Shown here: piece by piece, positions 49,810 to 61,516 of the stretch
How the letters are laid out: each line of letters begins with the position of its first letter
Numbering within the stretch: position 1 is the stretch's first letter
Source: Osmia lignaria lignaria
Lineage: Eukaryota > Arthropoda > Insecta > Hymenoptera > Megachilidae
DNA: 64,000 nucleotides
Reading direction: 5' to 3'
NCBI RefSeq assembly: GCF_051020975.1
Contig: NC_135042.1
Span: 3,123,888-3,187,887 of the forward strand
Notes under the pieces: generated by a model
Databases searched by the model: none
What the model was told of the DNA's origin: nothing
What the model saw: the letters and a program-made list of their open reading frames with translations, nothing else
Translations under genes and position numbers: made by a program

Positions 49810-51987
49810 TCCCTTATAAGTTGTCGCTACCGTTACTGACCGCTGGAGAACGCTGGAGAACACCAGAGAACTTTGAGGTTAACGATCAACAACACTGATC
49901 GTCCTGCTACCAGTTTGAGTGTTTCTCAGGTAACTGACCGATTCTTCGCATTTCCTCGTGCCGCTCACTGGACAAACATTACCTTCGCTTACAGCCATCG
50001 CGTATGGTGTTACGAGGATGCCAAAGAAAATTACGGACGTAACATATTAACCCTCGTATCAAATTGAAAGTTTCGACATGGTTGCGCGCTTTTTATTTGA
50101 AAATTATTATCTACGCGCGCATGCTCATTTCCTGCATACGTACTTCAAATGTTTGCGCGCTATTATTGTCAACAGAGTTTTTCAATCTTGCTGGTTTAAA
50201 TTTAAGTATTTTAATTTACTTTAAAAACTTTTTAACCTTTATTGCACATCTGTTGATTAAAGAAAAAGTTTGTAATGCTTAGGTATTACACTTGACTTGA
50301 TATTGAACAATACGAGAAGTAGAAAGCAATCACGATTTATGGTCACGGTTACGAAAGGGAGACAAAACAAGTGAACCGGAAACCACGCAAGCCATTTGCG
50401 ATTAGTGAAATGGAAAGTGTACTACACGGGCAGATATATGGATTACATTGGTAAATACGTATATGTATATATATTGTATTTCTTATATTTTTATTTATGT
50501 ATACAATCATTTTCTTTCCCTGCAATCATTAATTCGTTTCACACATTCTCTAACTGTTTTTCGTTTTTTAAACGTTAAACCTAAAACTTTACACTGTCAA
50601 GGTTAGAAGCACAAAGTGATAGAAATATTAATATTATTGAATTTCTAATAATACAGTAAAAGTGATTAATGGTCTTTAACTATTGTGTAATATATGGATG
50701 AGCTATGTCTATTAAAATACTTTAAATATAATTTCAATCACACGGTTTATTACTTAAAAGCATATTCTAATTTACACTTTTAAGAATGCGCTTTTTAATC
50801 TAGTGTTTATAAGCTATATCTCAGTATGTAACAATTTATTCATTTAAACATCATACTTTTCTCATTTTAATGGTGTTTATAATGACATTTGTTAACTTAT
50901 ACAGTAGGATAATTAACTAAACTTTTAGTTAAGATTTAAACAACATAATTTTTAGAAATTTCACTTTTTGTTAATAATTATAACAATAGGAATTGGAACC
51001 TTATTAAATAAAACAATTTATGAAGTATTTGAATGAGTCCTATAAATAATCTAAAGTACATATGAGTGGTATGAAATGTATCAATAGCTAAACTTATTTA
51101 CAGAATGAAGTTACTACCAAACAATTAAATTGATGAATCAATACAAAACAACAAAAAAGAATGAAAGAACACTAAACTGAGAAATGTGTTTTAACTTTCA
51201 TTTTTTCATGATTATTTTCAATTTAGTATATAAAAGAGAATGAAGTATTATTACTAATGAAATTTATATGTATATATCAACATTTTTTTTCACAGGGCTA
51301 TAAATGTTATATTTCAATAGAAATGCTTCATATGATTTATATCAAAACCTTATGTGTATAAGAATATAACATTATTTAATGGATAATCTCCTAAGTAAAG
51401 TGCTTGTAGAATTACTTATATAATATTATTTGTAATATGCATTTCATAAAATGTTTATACTTTAAGTATACTTTTAAAGTAACTAACTCGCATGTTTTTG
51501 CTTTTGTACATACTTGTTATTTAAAATATTAAATAGTAATTTTAAACTATAGCATACAACATATTTGAAATTTCATAATTAAAAATATATCGCAGTAAAT
51601 TTGCTAAATCACAGCATCTGGCATAACATGTATAACCCTGTAATATATACTATATTGAAAAGATAAGGCATGTAGTTTTATACAAATATGGTAGCTGTAT
51701 AATAACTTTAGCGTTAATATAAGGGAGCACAAAATTCTTATGTTAAATATAGTACCCCTTTATAAGATAACACTTTCTTGCTTTGATTTGTCAGGTGTAA
51801 AAAATTATTTCGAAGTAGAATTCTTTGTCATAACAAATGGTTAAATAGTCCCTTTTGATTAGCAATATTGATAACAAAAAAATTTTGATGTGATGTTATC
51901 TTAGTTTCTAATGTACATTCTAAAACATTCAACGAATACAAAAATCTTGTACTAATCATTATTTATTCATTATTGAATTTGGCAGTC
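49810..51987. other. AT-rich intergenic region and probable 3' end of the RING-H2 gene
   Basis: No gene was recognised. A short tandem GCTGGAGAAC occurs twice at about 49841-49862. From about 50600 to 51987 the sequence is very AT-rich; part is presumably the RING-H2 gene's 3' untranslated region. Confidence 0.4.
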
Positions 51988-52559
51988 CTATTCAAATGGA
52001 CATCTGCAATTGGGACATGATTTCTGTAACATTTAGATGAAATTTGATGCAATGCAAAATTATTAAATAGAATAATCGCAAAGAAAATCTGCCATTTTAA
52101 GAAACGACTTTGTTCATAGAATTTACCTGATTAGATCTAGACTTCCATTCTTCGATACACTTTTTATGAAAAGCATGACTACATGTTTTTAGTACAATTT
52201 TTCTGCCATTTGTTAATGGATTTAAACATATTGTACAATCGTCAAAATCCCTTAAGCCACTAGAAGCCCGTCTCCTCTCATGATAATCACTGAGAACAGA
52301 GGTACAGTATTTTTTATTTAATTATAAGACTTAATCACATTCATATTTGTAACACCTACTCTGAGTAAGAACTGTAGTTATTTTCGTAATGATCGTTTGA
52401 TCCTCTGTACCTAGATCCAGTATTATATGGAGGGTGTGTTTGTTCTTGTTCATTATTTCCAAACATATAATATAAAAGTGTAGCTAAGGTAACTCCGATT
52501 AATACACATGCTATACCCGGATATGCCATTTTTTTATTATCGTTACTTGAAATATTCAT
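51988..52559 (-). CDS. Small membrane-anchored RING-H2 finger protein
   Basis: Probable E3 ubiquitin ligase at an intracellular membrane. Exons (transcript order) 52559-52360, 52289-52127, 52023-51988 join in phase and give 132 aa. One hydrophobic segment lies near the N-terminus (YPGIACVLIGVTLATLLYYM). A polar Asn/Tyr/Ser-rich linker follows, then a C-terminal RING-H2: CTIC, CSHAFHKKC and CPNC, ending five residues after its last zinc ligand. The final exon supplies the last two zinc ligands. The start is the first in-frame ATG; a second ATG at 52529 (AAAAAAATGG context, MAYPG) is equally plausible and would shorten it by 10 residues. No named orthologue was recognised. Confidence 0.8.
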
Positions 52560-53578
52560 AAAAAACTGCACAAATCTAATGAACGCAATTCAAGTATCCT
52601 CATTCGCACAATCTACAAGACTAGTCCATTGATATAGCTTCAGTTTTTGATAGCAGTATGAAAAGAATTCAAGAACATTCGTAAAATCCCCGTACTATAA
52701 ACAACGAGAAAAATAAAAAACGTCAAGCACAGCTAAACGATAATCCTCCCTTCTTCCACTTCTAAATACATAAAACAAAATACGATATATGGATTCGAGC
52801 ACAATAGTGCATGCTTTGAAACAGGTTAGCCAACACAAAATTCTTAGTTCGGTAGAGAAATTGAAATTATAGTGAATTGTAAATTTCTTCTAAACTCCAG
52901 CTCTGATTCCAGTAATTTAGAACTGTGAATATAAACATTTATGTCTGAATAAATATTTTTTAATTTATCTTAAATGATATTAAAATTTTATGAATTATGT
53001 AATCAAAAGCTAAGTTACTGACAAGATTTTTCCCTAATAATCTCAAAGTAAATAAAAACTTACCCTGTTATTTATTTACATATATAGTTGCATTAAACTC
53101 ATTAGAGTATTACTTTGTTATGTAACTCGTAATCTAACTTATAGGTGCGATGTGGGTATTAATAAAGATTTAATAATCTAACGTCGTAGTTGAAATTTTT
53201 ATTTTTACACCAACTCGTATATATAAGTATTCGCTTACCAAAAATATCTCTGTGACACCATCAAAGTGATCTACATATTAAATAATTGTTACATAACAAT
53301 AAGGTCACATACTTATAATACATTAATTTTTTTATTCTTTAACAGTTATAAAATGATACGTTTATTGCTATTTACATTATAATCCTTGTTTACTTTATAA
53401 AATGAAAACGTAACACGTAATTTCTGATAAATTTATGAGAAAAGTAGAATAGAAAATCCTCAACATAACGAGATATAACACAAAATAAATGAATATTATG
53501 TTATAACATATTTTCTAACTTAATGTTTTTAGAATATCAAAAATATTGTTTACGACGATTGCTTGTTAATGCTTTGTT
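52560..53578. other. Intergenic region, nothing identified
   Basis: AT-rich. It probably contains the leader of the RING-H2 gene and the 3' end of the bZIP gene; no further gene is seen. Confidence 0.4.
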
Positions 53579-54680
53579 TTATATCTGGCAATCCAAAGTC
53601 GTTGCGGAATGTGGGGGTGATAATGTAACAGGTGTCATCGAGGAAATCGAACGGTCGATGGATTGTAACGGAGGCGCCTGTTGTTTAATCAACATGTGTC
53701 GAAGACATTGGGCTTCCTCCCGAAGAGTTATTACTTGTGCTCTCAAGATAGCGTTCTCATGTTCCAGCATAGTTGCTCGTAATGCAATCTGCAATATACT
53801 TTGATTCAAGTTAATATGAAGCACGTACATTGGTTTTCATTTATAACATAATCATTAATTTAAAATTACTACGTAGTATGAAATTCAATGAGCAATTATG
53901 GAGACAGTTTTACTCACGTGGTCTTCTCGAATTTTACGAGCGTCGCGGGATTTCTTCGCAGCTTGATTATTTCGTTTACGTCTTTCATAATATTTCTCGT
54001 CTTTCTGATCATCGGGAATTGGTTTCTTTTCACTTCTGGGTCGTTTATGAACACTGGCAATAGCGTTCGCGCCCAAAAAGTGATGTGCTACCGCGTTACC
54101 TGCTTTATCGACAAGCATTTAATTAATCTAAAACTTATATTAATGTAACGTAGAATGCAAAGTACTTTTGACTGGAGAGAAAAAATGCAAAAACAATTTG
54201 CCCCGGGTGAGGATCGAACTCACGACCTTAAGATTATGAGACTTACGCGCTGCCTACTGCGCTACCGGGACCGTTGGCAACTCGTTTTTTAAATAAATTC
54301 TTCATAGTAAATTGCAAAAATTGATATGTATTTTAATATTATAAATTAAAAAATGAATAAAAAATTAACTTACTTGTATTGGCATTCGTAAATGGTTGCG
54401 GTACGCTTATAGATTGCATTAAAGGTGGTACTGTTGTTAAGAATGGGGGTTGAATCAGAGAACCCGAAAGTGAGAATGTAGCTGATAAGGACGAGGGTGT
54501 CAATGGCGATAATGTTCGGCCGATTCCTGTATCCGATGTATTAGAATTTGCTAAAATTTCCGGATTTCCAAAACCATAATCCTTGGAATTATATGGTTCG
54601 TATCTGCATAAATCTATAAATTGAGTACAATTATTAGGACTTGCATAATTAAAATCAGTCAATTTTAACAAATATTGCAT
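53579..54680 (-). CDS. PAR-like bZIP transcription factor (CG7786-like)
   Basis: Nuclear DNA-binding dimer. Exons (transcript order) 54680-54374, 54099-53918, 53788-53579 join in phase and give 232 aa. The basic region is typical of the PAR/NFIL3/giant group: DEKYYERRKRNNQAAKKSRD then ARKIREDH. It is followed by a leucine zipper (LRATMLEHENAILRAQV, LREEAQCLRHML) that crosses the second intron. The N-terminal half is Ser/Thr/Pro-rich (TLSPLTPSSLSATFS) and probably activating or repressing. The basic region recalls the fly CG7786-type protein more than Pdp1 or giant, from memory. The exon 2 acceptor (AAAGCAG at 54100) has a weak pyrimidine tract, but frame requires it. A same-strand tRNA lies in intron 1. 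Upstream coding exons are not excluded. Confidence 0.83.
54200..54271 (-). tRNA. tRNA-Met (CAT), elongator
   Basis: 72 nt. Seven-base acceptor stem GTCCCGG / CCGGGGC with one G-T pair, D arm TAGCGCAGTAGGCAGCGC, anticodon loop CTCATAA, T arm GTGAG TTCGATC CTCAC. The body is nearly that of insect elongator tRNA-Met. The top anticodon stem pair next to the loop (T-T) is mismatched. It sits inside intron 1 of the bZIP gene, same strand. Confidence 0.92.
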
Positions 54681-54835
54681 GATTTTTCAAATTTATAGTG
54701 TATTGTGAATATTATTATCTGCAGGTAATGATTCATTTGTATGTTATAGTTGATAATAATAAATAAATTAACAGTATATAATTGTATTATACGGTAGTAG
54801 AATCGAATCGATGTTAAACATCCTGTTTACCAACC

Positions 54836-54907
54836 GCCCCTGTGGCCTAATGGATAAGGCATCGGTCTCCTAAACCGGGGATTGTGGGTTCGAGTCCCAC
54901 CAGGGGT
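54836..54907 (+). tRNA. tRNA-Arg (CCT)
   Basis: 72 nt. Acceptor GCCCCTG / CAGGGGT-type pairing, D arm GGCCTAATGGATAAGGC, anticodon loop CTCCTAA (anticodon CCT), T arm GTGGG TTCGAGT CCCAC. No intron. Confidence 0.92.
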
Positions 54908-55454
54908 AAAACAAAAATTCTTTTTTTATAGTTTTTTCTATCTAATGAAACTCCAAATAAAATAAAAAACGTTACATAAAATTATTGAAGATATCAAATC
55001 AAGTGAAAAAGAGAAAAGTGTCTAAATTCATTTTTAAGCAATATTTCATAATCTGCCTAAGGATAATAGTTTCAGTAATATTACCTGAATTCATGCATTC
55101 GATCAATCGTAAAGATATTAAACAAGCAACATTGCGTGCTTCATTAAATCCTTGTCTCGCTCAGTCTGTTTTACAACAGCTAATCCTTATATGCATACGA
55201 TTATTATAATGAATGCTACGATCTTATAAATATCTTTGCATCACTGCTAATGATAGTGTAACAAGAAAAATATATGGTAAAAAAAAACTATATGATCTGT
55301 ATATTCTTCACACCTACCAAAAAAAAGGAAAATAATCATAATATAAGAATAAACTAAAGAAGAAAAGGATATATAATAAATGTGATTAGAAATAAAATTA
55401 AAAATGAAAAGAAAAAAAGAAAACCTCCGCCGTGACAATGTGTCATGGGCACAT

Positions 55455-55526
55455 TGCCGTGACCAGGATTCGAACCTGGGTTACTACGGCCACAACGTAG
55501 GGTCCTAACCACTAGACGATCACGGC
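55455..55526 (-). tRNA. tRNA-His (GTG)
   Basis: Acceptor GCCGTGA / TCACGGC, D arm TCGTCTAGTGGTTAGGA, anticodon loop TTGTGGC (GTG), T arm CCAGG TTCGAAT CCTGG. The body closely follows metazoan tRNA-His. The extra G at -1 is added after transcription and is not encoded. Confidence 0.93.
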
Positions 55527-56463
55527 TATCGAAGGAGTTGAGAATAAAGCGGAAAGTGACCAAAGTCGAACTTCACATCGACCAACTTGTTCATTTATCC
55601 ATAACAATAAGTAATCCCACGAGTTTTTTCACCGAATCGCGCACAAAATTCATAGTTAAGAACCGACTAGAATGTTTAATAGCATTGAATAGTCTTAATG
55701 CTATCATAATTATCAAGTAAATTTATCCAAAGTACCCGAAGTAGGCGTGAAAAGGCTGTAGCTTCTTAAAAGATGCAATGCAGAAAACGCGCTGGACACT
55801 GTACTTCCGCTGCAAATAGCTCTTGCATGCGTGTGAGAGCTCATTCCTCCTAAACAAATTGCTCAAAACTTCAAAACACCGACGGAGTAATTCTTAAAGT
55901 ACAGTCAAACCATCCTTCTTCCTTTCCAACGAAACAGCAGAGCCTGTCAAAGTTTTTGTTTAAATATCATCAGTCACCGAAATCCTCGTTTTCGTTATTT
56001 CTAAAAATGAATACAGACAAGTTTTACGATGCTTGTCTGTTCACCACAAATATTTTTACAGTTGCGACGACTCGTTTGATAATTCGACTATTCGATGCTG
56101 AACTTGTATGACGCGACTTCTTCTCGACCCTATTAACGTCTTGGGTCACGTGTTCTATTACCACATACCTTTCCACGGACAAATCCTCCAATTCGCCGTC
56201 GCAAGGGGTGGTTCCCGCCCTTCTGTACATGCGCACCGTTCAACGGAACGATTGTTCCGCCCCTGAATCGCAAAGGGTGAACAGGCGGCAAGGACTTTCA
56301 GTGGTCATGCAAGTCAAAAGCCAGGCTAACTGGCCAATCCCAGGTTGTCAAACTCTTACACACAACAATAAAATGAAGAAGAATAACATTAACGTCGAAA
56401 ATCGTTAAAGTGGTATTCTTCATGAAATATATTGAAATTCATTGTTCCTCCTCTTCAAGAGTC

Positions 56464-56720
56464 TTAGAGCAAGCTAAAGAGCTTTTGTTCCCTATAAAAA
56501 GAAAAAACCAGTATAAGTTGATGGAGTATTTAATATTATAAATAATATCAAATTAATGAATAAAGTTCAATTTTGAAGCTTTAACTAATTAAATATGAAA
56601 GTTTTTACTTTGGTTTTTCTTTGATATCCTCATATCCATTCGCCATTTTCAAAAAGTACAATCTACCCTCAACTTTCAACAAAGTTTCCTTACACTTTGT
56701 GACTATCTGTACTTGTATAT
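56464..56720 (-). CDS. Possible terminal exons of a small unidentified gene
   Basis: On the minus strand an open frame of about 50 codons runs to a donor at 56608 (CCAAA|GTAAAA) and joins a 28-nt terminal exon at 56491-56464 after a good acceptor (TTTTTATAG). It reads TKCKETLLKVEGRLYF, LKMANGYEDIKEKP and ends KEQKLFSLL before TAA. The amino-acid mix looks coding, but the only in-frame ATG (56646) would leave 21 residues, so either the first coding exon lies upstream or this is not coding. No family recognised. Confidence 0.3.
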
Positions 56721-56881
56721 TACTTACACAAGAACATTTCCACACGGTACCAGGCCACTGGACGGCTACGTGTTTCTAATGTTTCTGGGACAATCAGCAG
56801 CTGACACTTTCATGTTACTTACGAATGTTTAATGCGTCAGTAATTATTATGAAGTAAATTAGACGACGACGGCCAACATCG

Positions 56882-56959
56882 AGGGGGTTGCAACATTGAT
56901 GAGGTCGAAACGGGGCTTCAAATTGTTTCTACTCTTCCTCATCAATGTTACAACCCCCT
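56882..56959 (-). repeat. 23-bp inverted repeat forming a pre-miRNA-sized hairpin
   Basis: Arms 56882-56904 and 56937-56959 are inverted copies with one mismatch; the loop is 32 nt. Read on the minus strand the mismatch becomes a G-U pair, giving a fully paired 23-bp stem. No match to a known microRNA is claimed. It could also be the ends of a very small MITE, though no target duplication was evident. Confidence 0.6.
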
Positions 56960-59900
56960 TTATACGATCGCGTGGAAATTATTGGTCATAAGATCGATTG
57001 CTTTCTGTGCGAGTTAAGTGTTTCTTCAACTAAGTATGAAAAACATTACTCGAATATCATTCGAGCAAATAAAATATTCCAAATCTTTTATAATATATTG
57101 TTTACAAGTTCTAGTAAAGTTGTAACAGAGATCCTTGTCGTAGAATTGTAACTCCTCGGAAGAAGATTGCAGGTGTTACGACGATTTATGGGATAGCGTG
57201 TCCTTTTCGTAGACGAAAAAAGGGGACGAGCAATTTGAGTTATATTACCTGTTCAAATTTAACTCAGGGGCGCATTCTGGGTTAAATAACGCCATTTGTT
57301 ATCGTAATATCTAATTTAGCGTTGAAGGGTGATGCGCTTGTACCATGTGGCCGTGATCTCACGAGGTCGTAGTACAGGTGTCTTAGGAACAACAGTCTGT
57401 TTCCGTAAGTTCGCCAGGTGTAAGTGCGATTAAGAAACAGAATGAATCATTTTTTCCTTCGATGTTAATTCTTCATTTTAGAACTTTAATTCATCTATCA
57501 ACCAAAATCCTCTACTTTTCATTTTATACAGCTATGAAAGAGACCTATAATATTAAGTTTATTTGTATTCTGCATATGTCGTCTGTTAAATCAAAATGTT
57601 CTTCCAAAGAAGCAGAAATGATGAACGAGCCCCTTCTGGCATTACGAATGTTATCCTCGTCGCTTTGTCGGCCGCTCGTTATCATTATGTGGCTGGATTT
57701 GCGATAGCGAACGCCCTCCGCAATGGTTCTTCCTTGCTTGGTCTCTCTGCTCGTGCGAACCCAAACACCTGTCCGCGACCAACGAGTAACGTGACATCAC
57801 GTCATGTGACCTCCTGAGCCCCGGACTCACCCCGAAACCCCTTCAACCCCATAACGATGCGCGACCTCAGGCTAATCTGCCTAATCGCTGTCCTGGAAAC
57901 GACGGATTACACACTCGGCCGATATCTTCGTGCCGCCATCAATTTTCGCCTACTGTGTTCTTCATTTTTAAAGCCCATTAGAAATCTCGATGATCCACGA
58001 CGCACAGTGGTCCAGATCGAAGAATTAACTGTTCGTTTGCTAAAAGATCAATTTCCTCATATCGATGTTTATCGAATGCATTTAGCTTTTCAAATGTCCG
58101 CCACTTTCGAAAATGACGACAATAATGAAATTTATTCGCATTAACTGGCACAGTAGAAAAGGCCACGTCTAATCAGACATATGATCAGTTCATTTTCAAA
58201 TGAAAATTTTTAGAACGGTACCTTACATTATTAGTATAATACTGAAACTGTTTAAAGTTTGCCTTCTCTTTTCTTTTACTACTTATTCAGTTGTAAAAAA
58301 TGTAAGGTGTCGGTCACCGGTGACCACCATGGCAGTCAACGTATTGATTGTGATTAGAACAAGTGTTTAAAGATCATCGTTCCATAAACATCATTTTTTA
58401 CCGAAAAAATTTATCTTTGCTCTTATTGAAGCAAAGTGTATTTAATATTTCTGTTCATTTTTTTTTTATAAAGGAAGGATATTTGTTTATAATGAGAATG
58501 CACCTTGAATTAGGACTTTTTATTTATAATTTACCAAAAAAAAAAATAATACTCAATGAACTAAAGAGAATCGTCAATTTTCCATAATTGACGCTATCTT
58601 TTGAGCTCCAAATAGTATCGCATACTTTTCCCTATATAATCATGCCAAAATCACATCCCACTTCGTCTCATAACGAAAATTATTGTTGTTTAAAGCGTAG
58701 CCGTCGCCGGAATTGCCTGATGTGTTAAAATGGCTACTATAAAGTTCTACATTAGATAATTAATATTAAATAATAGACTTTTGCAATAATACATTATAAC
58801 TGTTTATAACAATTATTTTTGCTTTTGTTTATAAATAATATTTTTCATCTAGCTACAATGTAAAATGATTAATTCTATTATTTAAAAGATTACAGATTAT
58901 TCTGTTCATTTCAAGGTTTAAACAGTTTTCCAGTTCTGGACCACTGTGCGACACGTTTCTTCCTGCAAGAAAGTATAGAAGAAGAAGCAATGTAAAGGAA
59001 TATTTGCTAATCGTTACATACCTGATACGGAACGAAAGAAGAGATGAGGTGATATACTAAGAAACTTTAATCGCATCTTCTCCAATGAGCACAGTCGGCG
59101 GAATCGCGTCCTCGTGACGACTTGATGAGATAACTTCGCTCGAGTTGTGAAACAACGGGCGTCACGAATCGTGACTTCGTGCGAGGGCAAAAGGAAACCG
59201 TGCCTCCTACGCGAAGAAGGTGAACGGGCACGGAGGATGAAATTAAGGGTCAGACACGCGACCCCCTCGCCATGATGTCGCTTACAGGTGTACAAGACGG
59301 TGCAGTGCGTGATCTTCCTTCGTGTTCATCACCTTCGTACACGGAGAACAGACGTTCCGTTTGCGAGCTACTGAAACAAATACTTGTTGAAACCTTGTCG
59401 GTTCACTTTACTTTCTTACACCTTTTTTATTATTAAAAAGGGTAATAACAAATTATTATTATTTTATTAAAGCACATGATCGAGAAAACGCACAGAACTC
59501 TGTTAAATTTAATATACCTACTTCCATTTTGAAAATGATGCGTGTCGCACGAAGTTCGGTACAAGAATGCCGAATTGTTGGTCAAAGATCTTTCTTTCTC
59601 AGCGACGCAACTTCTGAGAAAGGGCTGTCCGAGTGGCACCCCCAACGGGGGTAACAGGCGATATTTTCCAGACGCCCTAAGCAACGTATCTTCTTACCCT
59701 ACATACCGTAAATAAGAGTAGTAGAATTCTAAGATCTATAACTTGACAAAATTCGAAACATTACAAACCCATTTCTGATCTTTCTGATCCTCTATTTGAA
59801 AATAAATTAATCAAGACGTTGCAAGTTCTAATGGGATGCATCGAAACGCTATTCTTCGGTAACCAGAACTTAATCATTTAGACTGTTTAGTCTTGTGTAG

Positions 59901-61516
59901 GGCATGAAAGTCATAAGCAGCCCTTCGGTTCCCAGGCTGTTGGCAAATTGTGGCTTACCGTGCCAGCACGGTTCTTATCCGCACTCGTCTAGGTAATTCT
60001 TGGCAGGCCAACTCGTTGTTGTTATCAGGCTCGAAACAACAACCCACACTTCCCGCGAAATTTCAAGGGAAAAGAACAGAAAACTAGGAACTCATCCGAG
60101 CTTGTTACCATTCTTCGTCCTCTATTTTTCTTCGCGTCGGTTCCGGAAAGTTTGAGAATCTATTGAATATATTTCCCTGAAAACTACGGTCTAAAGTGAT
60201 TCAGAGATTGTGTAAATAATATAATGATTCTCCTCATGGAAGTACTATTTTATAAATTCATTATTTCAGTCTAATTAGCTACCTAATAATGGACTGTTTT
60301 CATTTGGAAACGATGTCCTCTATTCTTAGTTGATCAAAAATAATTCTCCCATTAATTCAATTTTATATGTTCTACTTCCTGTGAAATTATTCTTCAAACG
60401 AAATAAATGAAAAAGAATGCTGTAGAAAGTTATATTCCATCTGCAATGACGCAGAGAACATTTATTATCGCTTGAGAAGAGAAACTACGTGTAATTTTAT
60501 TATATGGCATTATTGAAGCGACATTACAAACATCAAAGGCTGAATAATTCATAGCAATTTATAGAGAATGTTGCTGAATAGAAAAGAGCGTGTCGTTTCC
60601 GTGTAAGGACAGGCATCATCCAGTGATTGTTTCTTATTAATATTTTACACAGTACTCCCTCCAGCGATCAAACGCTCCTCCTATTTTTTCCTCTCCAAGT
60701 CCAACACACCGCCCCTTTACTGTACTGTTATTTAAATTGCAAATCGATACCGCCGCGTGGAAAACACAATTACAAAGGAAACTCATGTAACGCGAAAGCA
60801 AGATGGATCTGATAGGGACAATCCAGCCTTCCTGGTGGATTGATCAGCGAGCTTCTGTTTGATGCCAGCAAAACGATTAGAAATTAGACGATTCTGTTGA
60901 AACAGAAGCCATAGACCTAATCAGAGAAAATGTCATTTTTTTTCACAGAAAAAAACCACCTCTTTCTTCACTAATATTTATCAAAATTTTTCTTTTCCAT
61001 TTCTTCAGTGAATCTATGTATAATAGTAGAATTAGTACTTGTATAAATAGGTCTATTGATTATATCAACTGAGCTGTGCAAATTACTGCAAATATATTAT
61101 TATCATGTGTAGCTTTCTTCAGGTTGATTCCACATAATCTCCAAATTCACGCATTCAACAAAACTACAGGCTACTTCTCCTAAATTTCATTGTTTTCCTT
61201 ATTCATCGTTGAAAGCAATTATGCAGAATTCGACGCATAGAAGATTATCAACGAAAGAGGCATACAAGATATTCGATGAAATTCTTGAGGAAGACAGGGA
61301 AGAAGACGAAGATGAAGACAGGTCAGAGGATTGTCCGGCAGATTGTGCGGAGGATGTTCTTCCTGTTGTCGAAAAAGTTGAGAACAGAAAATTCTGAGTC
61401 GCTGAGAATATTGAATAAAATTTATATTATTCATCTTAAAAAGATTCTGGTTCTTGCAGAAATTTTGCGAGTGTATTCGCATCGCTGAAAACTCGTCAAG
61501 ATTTTCCTTGCGTGTC

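Larger units (their letters stand above)
55527..61220. other. Gene-poor region
   Basis: No confident protein gene apart from the weak minus-strand candidate at 56464-56720. Open frames such as 57857-58144 (95 codons) have no recognised family. A one-sided MITE remnant (GGTCACCGGTGACC) lies near 58311. The stretch 59870-60060 is more GC-rich than its surroundings, with no identified function. Confidence 0.4.

Noticed and set aside
57857..58144. 95-codon plus-strand frame in the gene-poor region
   Set aside because: No family resemblance, no splice partners with matching phase, and AT-rich end; likely chance.
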